64,000 bases of DNA from the NCBI GenBank assembly GCA_016718275.1, contig JADKEA010000024.1, positions 1-64,000 of the forward strand. Reading direction: 5' to 3'. Below the pieces are notes generated by a model. That model worked only from the letters and a program-made list of their open reading frames with translations, ran no database searches and had not been told where the DNA came from. This document shows, piece by piece, positions 9,621 through 18,415 of this stretch (the first letter of the stretch is position 1; each line of letters starts with the position of its first letter). The translations under genes and the position numbers were made by a program. The DNA comes from Candidatus Villigracilis affinis (GTDB taxonomy: Bacteria; Chloroflexota; Anaerolineae; Anaerolineales; Villigracilaceae).

Positions 9621-11123
9621 TTATTCAGTTGCTGACTTAAGCCCATCGCTGACCCTAAGGTAAAAGAGAGTGAAGATAAACAGGATCGCAAAGATCACCA
9701 GTGCGAACATGGCAGTGAAGCCGTACCGATAAAACTGGAATGCGGCTTTATACATGGAGGAGACTAGAATATCCGTTTTCTCCTGTGGGCCGCCCTGCGT
9801 GATAAGGTAGATGATGTCGAACTTATTGAAGGTCCAGACGACGCCTAAAATGATGGCAGGTGTCAGGACGGGGCGCAGCAGAGGGAGGGTGATGTTACGG
9901 AATTGCTGCCATCTGGTGGCGCCATCAATCTCCGCGGCTTCGTAATATTCCTGCGAAATGCTTTGCAACCCGCCGAGAATGATGACGGACATAAAGGGAA
10001 TGCCCAGCCAGATATTTGCGAGTAATACCGAAACAAAGGCCCAAAACGGATCCTGCTTCCAACTGACGGGGCCGATGGTGGCTGCCAGCCAGGCGAAACC
10101 ATTTCCGATCCCTATGATATTTGCCGTGTTTTGACTGACCGTGGTCAACCAGGTGTTGAGGTTGCCCAGCAGAATATTGAACAAGCCGTAGCGGCTGTCA
10201 AATTCACTGCGTAATGCCATGGCTGCAATCGTGGTAGGAATCGCCCAGGGAATGACGAGCAAGGTGCGATAAAACCCTTTGAACTTCAAGGGTCTGTTCA
10301 GCAGGATGGCCAGCCCCATGCCGCCCAAAACGTGAAAGGTGACGTTGATAACCGTCCACAGGATCGTGCGCCAAAACACCTCGAAGAATTTCGCGTCTTT
10401 CGCGACGGTGCCTGTGAAGAGCATCTTGAGATTTTCCCACCCGAAAAGCAGGCTGTATTGGGCATTTTTAGTTGCCTGAGTTCCAAGCGATGCATTGGAG
10501 AATGCGAGTTTGATCTCGAAAAGGAAGGGGTAGATGATCAGGAAGAGCACGCCAATAAAAGCGGGCATAATCAGCAGGTAAGCCAGCCCTACGCGGCTGT
10601 TTCGTGGTTTGCTGGCGAATTGAATAATTGCATACAGTACCAGAATACCGAGGGCAAAGATGATGCCTGCGACCATTTTTGCCGAGTCTTTTGTCGCAAC
10701 CTTTGAGCTGATGAGGGACTTTTGAAGGTTCGCAAACGAGTTCACGGGCATGTTTACAAACTTGCCGATAGCGCTGTCGCCGAGTTTGATTAGGTCGGTT
10801 AGATTGAAAAAGTAAATGATGAACGTAAAGGTGAGGAGACCCATCGCAACCTGGATGGCTCTTGTTACGATTGTCGCTGTGCGGTTAAGCGGCTGGCGGA
10901 AGAAAATTTGATAAAAATAAATTTCGATGATTGCAAGTCCGCCCAGGATTGCAAAAAGAAAGCCTCCAATTTCCTGAAGCCGCTCACCTATAATCTTACT
11001 GCTTAAGGTGATGCCGTCTGAGAAGGGAGCGATCAACGATGATAGAACGAAATAAATCGAGACGATTGCAGCGATCCATAGGATGTTGGGCAGGTTTCGT
11101 CGCAGGAAGTTATCGCTTTCCAT
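9621..11123 (-). CDS. maltodextrin ABC permease, MalF type
   Basis: CUT1 permease of 500 residues. I choose ATG at 11123 because AGAGG lies six bases upstream; ATG at 11150 (nine more residues) lacks such a site. Like enterobacterial MalF it is longer than the 300-residue minimum. Four extra hydrophobic segments and a soluble stretch occupy the first 190 residues, and the conserved permease core starts near residue 195 (VGLAYLLIMPAFIGVLF). The EAA loop is YEAAEIDGATRWQQF. It follows the MalE-like gene across a hairpin-containing gap and precedes malG by 10 bp. Substrate is inferred from the flanking amylases. Confidence 0.9.
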   Translation of the reverse strand: MESDNFLRRNLPNILWIAAIVSIYFVLSSLIAPFSDGITLSSKIIGERLQEIGGFLFAILGGLAIIEIYFYQIFFRQPLNRTATIVTRAIQVAMGLLTFTFIIYFFNLTDLIKLGDSAIGKFVNMPVNSFANLQKSLISSKVATKDSAKMVAGIIFALGILVLYAIIQFASKPRNSRVGLAYLLIMPAFIGVLFLIIYPFLFEIKLAFSNASLGTQATKNAQYSLLFGWENLKMLFTGTVAKDAKFFEVFWRTILWTVINVTFHVLGGMGLAILLNRPLKFKGFYRTLLVIPWAIPTTIAAMALRSEFDSRYGLFNILLGNLNTWLTTVSQNTANIIGIGNGFAWLAATIGPVSWKQDPFWAFVSVLLANIWLGIPFMSVIILGGLQSISQEYYEAAEIDGATRWQQFRNITLPLLRPVLTPAIILGVVWTFNKFDIIYLITQGGPQEKTDILVSSMYKAAFQFYRYGFTAMFALVIFAILFIFTLFYLRVSDGLKSATE

Positions 11124-11234
11124 AATAAACCTCTTTTGTTTGTTCGCCATGAAAAACAGGGCAAGTCTTCAAGAATATCAGAGTAATTCGACGCCAAGTG
11201 TGAAAATTATAAAGCTTGAAGCTTATGCTGATTG

Positions 11235-11273
11235 AAAATAGGATGGGGAGCGTCACGCTCCCCATCCTATTTT
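11235..11273 (-). terminator. intercistronic hairpin between malE- and malF-like genes
   Basis: A perfect 18-bp stem with a three-base loop: left arm 11235-11252, right arm 11256-11273. In the minus-strand transcript the stem ends in UUUUC. It lies 12 bp past the binding-protein stop codon. Such hairpins lower expression of membrane components relative to the binding protein and protect its 3' end. Confidence 0.85.
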
Positions 11274-11285
11274 ATTGCAGGAATA

Positions 11286-12599
11286 CTATGGGGTGGTTCC
11301 GAGGGTAACTACACAGGCATCAGCAGCTTCCTGAGCGGCGACGGCGGCATCTTCAGGAGTGACAGTGCCGGCCATTACGCCTTCGAGGTTCGGGCGCCAT
11401 GCATCCCATGCGCAACGCATTTCGGGAGCGGCAGGCTGACCGCGGCCAACAGCGAGATCGGCCATGGAGCCAGCAAGGATCGGGTCACTTGCAATGCTCG
11501 GATCCTTGGCAACTTCGGCGTTGGAAGGAAGGCGCTTGTATTCATCAAGCCACTTCTTCTGAACTTCAGCGGAAGTCATGTAGGTGATGAACGCGGTGAC
11601 AGCTTCCTGGCGGGCGGCGTCATCGAGGACGGCCTTGGAGACCATGAAGTACTTGCCAGCGGTCATTTCGGTGTAGGGGTTGCCGTTGATGGTGGGGACG
11701 GGGGCAACACCGAGGTTTTCACCGAGAGCGGTGGTGTAATCGCCGAGAGACCAGTCGCCATTGATGATCATGGCGGCTTTGCCTTCCTTCATCAGGGTGT
11801 CGGCGCAGGCATAATCACATTCAGCGGGCACAACGCCGTCGGTCTTGAGGGAGGCGACAAAGGTCAGATAATCGATGAAAGCCTGGTTGTTGAACTGAGG
11901 CTGATCGTTCTCATCAAGAGGCCATCCGCCGAAAGCGCCATAGAAGCCAGCACCCCAGAAAGGCTCATTGAGGTTGTAGGCGAAACCCTGAACGTCACCA
12001 GCGGTGAGTTCCTTGGAAACGGTGATGAGTTCTTCGAAAGTGGCAGGGGGTTCAGCGATCAGGGATTTGTTGTAGATCAGCATGAGGTGATTGCCATAGT
12101 TATCGGGAACGCCCCAGAGGGTGCCACCAACTTTGGCGGGGTCAAGAGCGCCGGGGAAGAACTGGCCGAGGAAGGCATCATCGTACAAAGCATCGACGGG
12201 GGCGATGATGTCGAGGGTGCTGAAAGGACCAGCGAAATCGTTCGGTACGCGAACGACATCGGGAGCAGCTTCAGCGAGGGAAGCGGTCTGGAACTGGTCA
12301 CGGAGAGCTTCGTTCTCGTAGTGAGTGCGCTCAACGGTGATGTTCGGGTTGGCGGCCTGGAAATCAGCGATCAAACCGTCGATGAACACGTCTACATCCT
12401 CGCCTTCCTGTTCCCAGAAAGTGATGGTGACGGGTTCGGCAGCGGGGGCTTCGGTAGCAGCAGGAGCTTCGGTAGCGGGGGCCTCAGTGGCAGCGGGTTC
12501 TTCAACAGCAGGGGCCTCGGTCGCAGGAGCGCCGCAGGCAGTGAGGACCATGCTGGCCACCACTAACAAGCTGAACAACAAACTTAATTTGGTTTTCAT
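11286..12599 (-). CDS. MalE-like sugar-binding lipoprotein
   Basis: Family 1 extracellular solute-binding protein of 437 residues. The lipobox LTAC puts the lipidated cysteine at C22, followed by a repetitive Ala/Thr/Glu/Pro linker (24-55). The binding domain starts at VTITFWEQEGED. NGDWSLGDY and SKAVLDDAARQEAVTAFITY are typical of MalE-type proteins. Start ATG at 12599 has AAGGAG nine bases upstream. It delivers its sugar to the MalF/MalG-like permeases downstream; maltodextrin is inferred from the neighbouring GH13 genes. A leader with the anti-SD-like element at 12691 precedes it, and a strong hairpin follows it. The ROK gene lies 103 bp upstream on the same strand. Confidence 0.92.
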   Translation of the reverse strand: MKTKLSLLFSLLVVASMVLTACGAPATEAPAVEEPAATEAPATEAPAATEAPAAEPVTITFWEQEGEDVDVFIDGLIADFQAANPNITVERTHYENEALRDQFQTASLAEAAPDVVRVPNDFAGPFSTLDIIAPVDALYDDAFLGQFFPGALDPAKVGGTLWGVPDNYGNHLMLIYNKSLIAEPPATFEELITVSKELTAGDVQGFAYNLNEPFWGAGFYGAFGGWPLDENDQPQFNNQAFIDYLTFVASLKTDGVVPAECDYACADTLMKEGKAAMIINGDWSLGDYTTALGENLGVAPVPTINGNPYTEMTAGKYFMVSKAVLDDAARQEAVTAFITYMTSAEVQKKWLDEYKRLPSNAEVAKDPSIASDPILAGSMADLAVGRGQPAAPEMRCAWDAWRPNLEGVMAGTVTPEDAAVAAQEAADACVVTLGTTP

Positions 12600-12690
12600 T
12601 ACTCTTCTCCTTACTTAATAGGTGATTTTGTTGATTGGTATTGAACGATCATTTCATGATTTGTGTTTGTTTGTTTTTCTGAGTGCAGAC

Positions 12691-12707
12691 GATCACCTCC
12701 TTTTATT
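12691..12707 (-). promoter_or_regulatory. anti-SD-like leader element, copy 1
   Basis: On the minus strand this reads AATAAAAGGAGGTGATC. It contains a perfect complement of the 16S rRNA 3' tail, but is about 90 bases before the binding-protein start, which has its own Shine-Dalgarno. It overlaps the ROK stop codon. A complementary ATCACCT occurs nearer the start (12620-12626), so the two could pair in the transcript. Confidence 0.6.
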
Positions 12708-13977
12708 CACTTGTGGATACCTGTTTTATTTCAGACGGAAATGAATTCCGCGAAACAGGATTTTTCTTTTCAATTGCGTCATGTATGGCAATATTCACTG
12801 CCTGCACGGTAGCGCCCATTAATGATGATCTTCGTCCCAGCATGGCGGTTGTGATGTGTACCCCTCGCCCGGAAGCACGCAGGGAACGTTCGCCTACAGC
12901 CTGACGGATCGAGGTTGTCAGCAAGTCACCGGATTGCGCGACGCCACCGCCGATGATCACCGCCCCCGGGTTGAATAAATTGACCAGGCCTGCAATGGCG
13001 ATACCAATAAATGTGCCGGCGCGCATAATGATATCCTGCGCTGGCAGGTCGCCGCGTCTTGCGGCTTTTGCAACTTCCTGTGCTGTCAGGTTTTCCATGG
13101 GTATGCTGGATAGTAAGGTTCGCTTGCCAGATTCAACCAATTTTTTCGCTTGAAGGGCAATGGCGTGTCCGCCAGCAAAAGCTTCCAGACAGCCATGGTT
13201 TCCGCATGTGCAAAGCGGTCCATTTTCATCGATTGTGATGTGACCGATTTCACCCGCAGAACCGGTGGTGCCGCCATAGATCTGTTGATTGATGATCAAT
13301 CCTGCGCCGATGCCGCTTCCCACTTTTATGAATGCGAGATTTTTTTCACCACGTCCCGCACCGTAAGCCCATTCGCCCAACGCGCCCAATTCAGCATCGT
13401 TGTTGAGTGAAATGGCGCACCCCAATTCCTGTTCAAGGGTTTTGCGGATCGGATAACCATCCCAGCCTGGCATAATTGGAGGAGAGACGACCATACCTGC
13501 ATCTGTGATGACCGGGCCTGGAACGCCGATTCCAACAGCCATTAATTGTGACTGGCTAATTCCATTTTCAGCCAATAATTCCTTCAAGCTGCGACTAATT
13601 TCAGGCATGCAAATCTGAGGTCCGTTTCGTATATCCAATGGAAGGCTTTTTTCTGCAATGATCTTTGCAGAAAAATCAGCAATGGCAATATTCATATGGG
13701 TGGCGCCCATATCTACAGCTGCCACGAGACCACGCTTTGGATTGATTTCCAACACTACAGGCGGGCGTCCGCTTGGAATGGCGCGGCTTTCAGCTTCGAA
13801 AATAACCTCGTTTTCGATCAGATCGTTCACGATCAAAGTTACTGCAGCACGTGTTAAACCCATTTGTTCCGCAAGATCTGTCCTGGAGATGCCGTTGGAG
13901 GCAAAACGAATCAAATCTACTGCAGAATGTTTGTTAAAATTCTTAATATTCTGGTTGGTGGGTATCCAATAAAACAT
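12703..13977 (-). CDS. ROK-family transcriptional regulator
   Basis: A 424-residue protein with an N-terminal winged helix-turn-helix (about 17-62; SRTDLAEQMGLTRAAVTLIV) and a ROK sugar-kinase-like domain from residue 83. The ROK zinc site is visible as H246 and the cysteines of CTCGNHGCLE (256-265). The glycine-rich DMGATHMNIA and VGIGVPGPV motifs are also present. NagC/Mlc/XylR-type members bind a sugar or sugar phosphate and repress uptake operons. Its place directly upstream of the malEFG-like genes on the same strand suggests it controls them. The start has no Shine-Dalgarno; a promoter is visible at 14026-14053. Confidence 0.9.
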   Translation of the reverse strand: MFYWIPTNQNIKNFNKHSAVDLIRFASNGISRTDLAEQMGLTRAAVTLIVNDLIENEVIFEAESRAIPSGRPPVVLEINPKRGLVAAVDMGATHMNIAIADFSAKIIAEKSLPLDIRNGPQICMPEISRSLKELLAENGISQSQLMAVGIGVPGPVITDAGMVVSPPIMPGWDGYPIRKTLEQELGCAISLNNDAELGALGEWAYGAGRGEKNLAFIKVGSGIGAGLIINQQIYGGTTGSAGEIGHITIDENGPLCTCGNHGCLEAFAGGHAIALQAKKLVESGKRTLLSSIPMENLTAQEVAKAARRGDLPAQDIIMRAGTFIGIAIAGLVNLFNPGAVIIGGGVAQSGDLLTTSIRQAVGERSLRASGRGVHITTAMLGRRSSLMGATVQAVNIAIHDAIEKKNPVSRNSFPSEIKQVSTSE

Positions 13978-14025
13978 CGGTTTTATGCTTATTTTTTCGG
14001 GCGTTTTTCTTTATTAACTTTTTTT

Positions 14026-14053
14026 ATAATAGCACATTTCCTTATTAAATCAA
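14026..14053 (-). promoter_or_regulatory. predicted promoter of ROK gene
   Basis: On the minus strand, a -35 box TTGATT (14048-14053) and a -10 box TATTAT (14026-14031) are separated by 16 bp. The region is AT-rich and lies after the terminator of the MalK-type gene. Confidence 0.55.
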
Positions 14054-14093
14054 GTCTTTTAACAAAATTCCACCTTAAAATTTTTATACTTAA

Positions 14094-14128
14094 ATAAAAA
14101 GCAGGCTGGAGAAGAAATCCAGCCTGCT
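14094..14128 (-). terminator. terminator of MalK-type ATPase gene
   Basis: Arms AGCAGGCTGG (complement at 14119-14128; left 14100-14109) form a 10-bp stem with a nine-base loop. It is followed in the minus-strand transcript by UUUUUAUUU. It separates the ATPase unit from the ROK-mal unit. Confidence 0.9.
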
Positions 14129-14154
14129 GGCAATCTTTGGTTATCTGGTTTCGA

Positions 14155-15255
14155 TTATCGAATGGCTTTTTCGGTTTCGGCGTCGAAAATGTGGAATTTG
14201 TCCATGTCAAAGATGAACTGAGTCTGGCTTCCGACACGCAATTTTGAGCGGGGGTCAACCCGACCGACGTAAGTGTTCTTTCCACTCACGAGGTAGAGCA
14301 GGGTTTCGTTACCCATCAATTCGGTGACATCCACCTTGGAAGCAACCTTCTCGCCGTGGATGTTGTTCGGGGCGAATTCAGGGTCGTGGATGTTCTCAGG
14401 GCGGATGCCGAAGACAACACTCTTGCCTTCCATGTTCTTATACGGGCCAGAGAGGCTATCGGGAATCTGAACCTTGAAATCTTCCGTATCTACAATCATG
14501 CTGTTACCGCTCTTTACGATCTTGGCGGGGAAGAAGTTCATGGATGGGGAACCGATGAAGCCAGCCACGAACAGGTTATTCGGGTGGTCGTACAAGTTTT
14601 GGGGGGTGTCCAACTGCTGCAAGTCACCCTTGTTGATGACGGCGATGCGGGAAGCCATGGTCATGGCCTCGGTTTGATCGTGGGTCACGTAGATGAACGT
14701 GGTCTGCAGGCGCTGATGAAGCTTGCTGATTTCGGCACGCATCTGCACGCGCAATTTCGCGTCAAGATTGGAGAGCGGCTCATCGAACAGGAAGACCTTC
14801 GGTTCGCGGACGATTGCGCGACCTACGGCCACACGCTGGCGCTGACCGCCGGAGAGCTGGCGGGGTTTGCGCTGGAGCAGGTCTTGAATGCCCAAAATGT
14901 CTGCGGCTTCACTGACACGGCGTTTGATCTCTTCCTTCGGGGTCTTGCGAAGTTTGAGGCCAAAGGCCATGTTATCGTACACCGAAAGGTGCGGGTAGAG
15001 CGCGTAGGATTGAAATACCATGGCAATATCACGATCTTTGGGCGCCACGTCGTTCACAAGGCGATCGCCGATCTTGATTTCGCCGCCGGTGATCTCTTCC
15101 AAACCAGCGAGCAGACGCAGGGCGGTGGTCTTACCGCAGCCTGAGGGGCCGACTAAAACAAGGAATTCCTTGTCCTGAACCTCGATATCGAGGCTGTTGA
15201 TGATCGTCAGATCACCAAACTTTTTATGAACTTTCTCGAATGTAACGCTTGCCAT
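14155..15255 (-). CDS. MalK/UgpC-type ABC transporter ATPase
   Basis: CUT1 ATPase of 366 residues. Walker A GPSGCGKTT (36-44), Q-loop MVFQSYALYPH, signature LSGGQRQRVAVGRAI, Walker B VFLFDEPLSNLD and switch histidine YVTHDQTEAMTM are all intact. A C-terminal TOBE-type regulatory domain occupies about 235-366. It is the only CUT1-type ATPase in the window, whereas two CUT1 permease pairs are present (8.7-11.1 kb and 35.7-37.4 kb). A shared ATPase of the MsmK kind is therefore plausible. It has its own promoter overlapping the end of the upstream gene, GGAGG before the start, and a terminator after the stop. Confidence 0.93.
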   Translation of the reverse strand: MASVTFEKVHKKFGDLTIINSLDIEVQDKEFLVLVGPSGCGKTTALRLLAGLEEITGGEIKIGDRLVNDVAPKDRDIAMVFQSYALYPHLSVYDNMAFGLKLRKTPKEEIKRRVSEAADILGIQDLLQRKPRQLSGGQRQRVAVGRAIVREPKVFLFDEPLSNLDAKLRVQMRAEISKLHQRLQTTFIYVTHDQTEAMTMASRIAVINKGDLQQLDTPQNLYDHPNNLFVAGFIGSPSMNFFPAKIVKSGNSMIVDTEDFKVQIPDSLSGPYKNMEGKSVVFGIRPENIHDPEFAPNNIHGEKVASKVDVTELMGNETLLYLVSGKNTYVGRVDPRSKLRVGSQTQFIFDMDKFHIFDAETEKAIR

Positions 15256-15288
15256 GGTATCCTCCAGTCAAAAGAATATAGTGGCGTA

Positions 15289-15317
15289 ATTATAAACCCG
15301 TAAAAGAACTTATACAA
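15289..15317 (-). promoter_or_regulatory. predicted promoter of MalK-type ATPase gene
   Basis: On the minus strand, TTGTAT (15312-15317) and TATAAT (15289-15294) are 17 bp apart. The -35 box overlaps the stop codon of the upstream oxidoreductase, so the ATPase can be transcribed independently. Confidence 0.65.
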
Positions 15318-16290
15318 TAACGAGTTTTCCGCTTTTAGCCGATTCGAGCAGAGCCAGGATCACTGCGGTATTATTGCGGCTGTCAGCCAGTGAGACTCGG
15401 GGAGGCTTACCCTGCAAGACCGCATCGCACATGTCATCCACTTCTCCCATATAAAGCTCGCCGCCTCTGATGTTGATCGTCTTTTCCTTGTCCTCTTGAA
15501 TTAATTGCACTGTATTATTTTTTCCGGGTTTGAACGGATTGGATATCTTCAATACGCCTTCTGTCCCCACGATCTCCAAATATGAGCGATGTGGACATCT
15601 AAAACTTGAATCGAATTGCATGTGGACGTCGTTCTTGAATCGCATTTGACCGACGAAAACTTCATCGCTTCCACCTTCACCTGTAACCTGCCAGCCAAAT
15701 ACGTCAACAGGTTCAGCGCCGACAATAGTGCGGGCGTACGAAATGGGATAACAGCCTACGTCCCAAATACTTCCACCGCCCATTTCTGTCATCCAACGAT
15801 AATTGCCTTCACGTTCAAGCTTGAAGCTGAAGGCGCCTTTGATGAGTTGAAGTGTGCCAAGCTCGCCGCTATCGACGATCTCTTTTACTTTTATCGTTTG
15901 TTCATGGTGACGATACATGAAGGCTTCAGCCAATACCTTGCCAGTCTCTTTCGACGCGGCGATCATCGCATCGACTTCTTTCAGTGAAACAGCAAAAGGT
16001 TTTTCGCATAAGACATGTTTGCCCGCACGCAGGGCTTTGATCGTCCATTCGGCATGCAGGTGATTGGGCAGGGAATTGTAGATCACATCGATCTCAGGGT
16101 CGTTGAGCAGGGCTTCATAGCTGCCGTGTGCGCGTGGAATTTTCCACTCGCGGGCGTATGCTTCGGCTGAAGAAATGTTCCTCGAAGCAACGGCCAATAA
16201 GCGGGTCCGTTTTGAAGCGTTGAGAGGTTTGATCAAGGCTCGGTTTATTTTTGCGGTGGAGAGCAATCCCCAGTTAAGTATTCTTTCCAT
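15310..16290 (-). CDS. Gfo/Idh/MocA-family oxidoreductase
   Basis: NAD(P)-dependent sugar dehydrogenase-like enzyme of 326 residues. The N-terminal Rossmann fold begins NWGLLSTAKINRALI, and the catalytic-region EKP motif is at 96-98 (KHVLCEKPFAVS). GGGSIWDVGCYPISYAR matches the D-xylose 1-dehydrogenase/glucose-fructose oxidoreductase branch. It overlaps the upstream MFS permease gene by 17 bp, so the two are translationally linked; the permease probably imports its substrate or a precursor. AAAGGAAA precedes the start. The exact sugar cannot be named from sequence. Confidence 0.87.
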   Translation of the reverse strand: MERILNWGLLSTAKINRALIKPLNASKRTRLLAVASRNISSAEAYAREWKIPRAHGSYEALLNDPEIDVIYNSLPNHLHAEWTIKALRAGKHVLCEKPFAVSLKEVDAMIAASKETGKVLAEAFMYRHHEQTIKVKEIVDSGELGTLQLIKGAFSFKLEREGNYRWMTEMGGGSIWDVGCYPISYARTIVGAEPVDVFGWQVTGEGGSDEVFVGQMRFKNDVHMQFDSSFRCPHRSYLEIVGTEGVLKISNPFKPGKNNTVQLIQEDKEKTINIRGGELYMGEVDDMCDAVLQGKPPRVSLADSRNNTAVILALLESAKSGKLVIV

Positions 16291-17443
16291 TTCGTTTTCC
16301 TTTCTCTAAAATATATACGGCGACAAGCATGAGGGCGGCGAAGATGATGCCAACAGAAAAACCCAATTGCAGGCCCAACAGATCGCTTACCCAGGCAATG
16401 ACCCATGGGCCGATCAAGCCGCCCAGACCCGCAAAGGTAAAAAGGATGCCAAGAATCGAGTTTGTGTTTTCAGGATGATCAACTGAAACGGCTGCTGTGA
16501 AAGTTGGGAAGATGATCGAAAAGAAAAGCCCGGTGGTGGGGAGAAGAAAACTGAAGTCTGTGAATATGCCTGCTGCAATACACACAAGCGACCCGATGGA
16601 TGCAAACAGGATCGCTCGTAAATATCCGAGCCGCTGAACGACAAATCCACCGCCAAGCCGACCGAGCATTAGCATTGCAAAAAACAGGGAAAGCGTTTGT
16701 GTGCTTGATGCCACGCTCGCCCCACGGATCTCCTGAAGAAATGTCACCAGCCAGGACGACATTCCAATCTCGGCGGCAACATAAAAGGCGATTGCAAAAT
16801 AGAACCAGGGCAGGTCACCTTTGAATGCGATCTGGGCGATGTGCTTGAAATCGATGCTGTTTTGTTCCTTCGATTTGGGAAAACGAACGAAAGAAAATAA
16901 AAAGATGAACAGCAGGATCAAGGCGATATCCCAGCGATAGATTCCGCGCCAGGTCACATTGATGGAAAGTAACCAGCCTGCGAAAAGCGGCGCAAGCAGT
17001 GAACCCAATCCGTGCATGACTGCCATGAGATTTAAGAAGAGACCTCTCTTTTCTGGATGGGCCTCTACGATGGCGGCATTCGCCCCGAGTTCAATCGCTC
17101 CGAGTCCCAGCCCGATGAGGAAAAGAGAAATACCCAGCCAAACCGCGCTTTGAAAGGAGCTATATCCGGTGACACCGACTACCAGAAGGAGCCCGGCGAT
17201 AACAAGCACTGTTTTTAACCCGAATCGATCTGCAAGGAGACCGGCAATAAAGGACGTGATCAGAAAACCAAAGTATTGGCCGAAGAAAATATTTCCGCTT
17301 GTGCCGTAATTGATGTTCAGTTCTGCGATCATGGCTGGCAGGGTGGGACCTTTGAGATTGTCGGTAAAACCGAAAACGAAAAAGGAGAGGAAGCACCCTG
17401 CTGTCAGAAGAAGGATTGTGTTTTTTGAGGTTTTAGTTTGCAT
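16274..17443 (-). CDS. MFS sugar permease (FHS-like)
   Basis: A 389-residue major facilitator with about 12 membrane segments. The motif between segments 2 and 3 is AGLLADRFGLKT (67-78). GFTDNLKGPTLPAMIAELN near the N-terminus and GLGLGAIELGANAAIVE resemble fucose/glucose:proton symporters. It overlaps the downstream oxidoreductase gene by 17 bp. A TATAAT box (17454-17459) ends ten bases before the ATG and there is no Shine-Dalgarno, so the message may be nearly leaderless; no good -35 box was found. Confidence 0.85.
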   Translation of the reverse strand: MQTKTSKNTILLLTAGCFLSFFVFGFTDNLKGPTLPAMIAELNINYGTSGNIFFGQYFGFLITSFIAGLLADRFGLKTVLVIAGLLLVVGVTGYSSFQSAVWLGISLFLIGLGLGAIELGANAAIVEAHPEKRGLFLNLMAVMHGLGSLLAPLFAGWLLSINVTWRGIYRWDIALILLFIFLFSFVRFPKSKEQNSIDFKHIAQIAFKGDLPWFYFAIAFYVAAEIGMSSWLVTFLQEIRGASVASSTQTLSLFFAMLMLGRLGGGFVVQRLGYLRAILFASIGSLVCIAAGIFTDFSFLLPTTGLFFSIIFPTFTAAVSVDHPENTNSILGILFTFAGLGGLIGPWVIAWVSDLLGLQLGFSVGIIFAALMLVAVYILEKGKRNGKNT

Positions 17444-17502
17444 GATGATGGAAATTATACTGGCTATGGTTTGGATGTATGCGTTAATTGTTAGATGAGA
17501 TT

Positions 17503-17545
17503 AAAAATAAAAAATCCCGGTAATTGTTCGATCTTCACCGGGATT
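17503..17545 (-). terminator. terminator after mutarotase-like gene
   Basis: Arms AATCCCGGT (17513-17521) and ACCGGGATT (17537-17545) form a nine-bp stem. It is followed in the minus-strand transcript by UUUUUAUUUUU. It closes the arabinose cluster. Confidence 0.9.
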
Positions 17546-17551
17546 GAGAGT

Positions 17552-18406
17552 TTATGAAACCGCCAGCATTTTCTGGACATTCCTGGGCAGGATATCCGTG
17601 TCAGAAAACATATCCCATGTCTCAGTATGTGTCACTGATGCGTTAGGCTCCAGCTTTGTAAGCGGGGCGAGGCTTTCAAGTTCTATAAATAGATCTCCGC
17701 AATAGATCTCTGCGTTGCAATTATTGTCTGGGTATGTCAAGCCTATTTGTGTTTCGAATGTCTTGCGAAATAAAACGCCGTCCAGCCAATAGGCCAGCCA
17801 GCCGTGCGGATTGAAGTAACCGATCTTGAAGGGCGGCAGGGCTGCTTCTGCTTTGAACAAAATAAATTCATCACCCAACTTGAGTCGCGGATCGTTGATG
17901 CGCGTATAAGGCCAAAGTGAAAATTGGCGGTTGTGAAGCAAGCCCGCCGGATCAGCATTTCCAACTGGCATGGGCAAAATCGCTGTGCCGCCCAGGCGGA
18001 ATTGAGTGATCGCCCATGGGGCCAATTCCACGGGCCACAATCCATCATTGATGAGAGTGTGCGTCAGAGTGGCGGACGGCTTATCTGCCGCAAGATGAAT
18101 TTCAATGCGCTTGCGAATGCCCGTCCCTGGTTCTGTTTGCGTTTCAAGGATCACGCCGTCCGGCAGGTCGGTAATTGTCATTTCGCCCGTATCTGGCGCG
18201 TACGTGCGCGGCATGGCCTCTGGCGAGTGCCACAAGCGATGTCCGCCGCGAAAATGAAAATCACCCCACGGTGTTTGGATGGGAGGCGTACCGCCGATAT
18301 CTGCGAGCATGTTGGGCTTGCCCGCGAGGGAAAGCCCCATGATCCGCTGGGAAGCCGTGAAGTATTCAATTTGCAGAAAGTCGTTTTTCAAGACGCGTTT
18401 ATTCAT
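17552..18406 (-). CDS. galactose-mutarotase-like protein, possibly DUF4380
   Basis: A 284-residue soluble protein with no signal peptide. It appears rich in beta strands, with GGTPPIQTPWGDFHFRGGHRLWHSPE and HTLINDGLWPVELAPWAITQFRLGG. These features recall the galactose mutarotase-like fold, where an aldose-binding beta sandwich interconverts anomers, and DUF4380 proteins. I do not see enough to name a reaction. It starts shortly after the aldo/keto reductase stop and has no Shine-Dalgarno, so it is probably translated by coupling. A terminator follows. A role in handling a sugar lactone or anomer in this cluster is an inference. Confidence 0.55.
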   Translation of the reverse strand: MNKRVLKNDFLQIEYFTASQRIMGLSLAGKPNMLADIGGTPPIQTPWGDFHFRGGHRLWHSPEAMPRTYAPDTGEMTITDLPDGVILETQTEPGTGIRKRIEIHLAADKPSATLTHTLINDGLWPVELAPWAITQFRLGGTAILPMPVGNADPAGLLHNRQFSLWPYTRINDPRLKLGDEFILFKAEAALPPFKIGYFNPHGWLAYWLDGVLFRKTFETQIGLTYPDNNCNAEIYCGDLFIELESLAPLTKLEPNASVTHTETWDMFSDTDILPRNVQKMLAVS

Positions 18407-18415
18407 TATGATTAA

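Noticed and set aside
11232..12566. A 444-codon open frame on the plus strand opposite the malE-like gene
   Set aside because: It is a full-length antisense shadow caused by codon usage of a well-supported lipoprotein gene; it has no family resemblance and runs through the hairpin at 11235.
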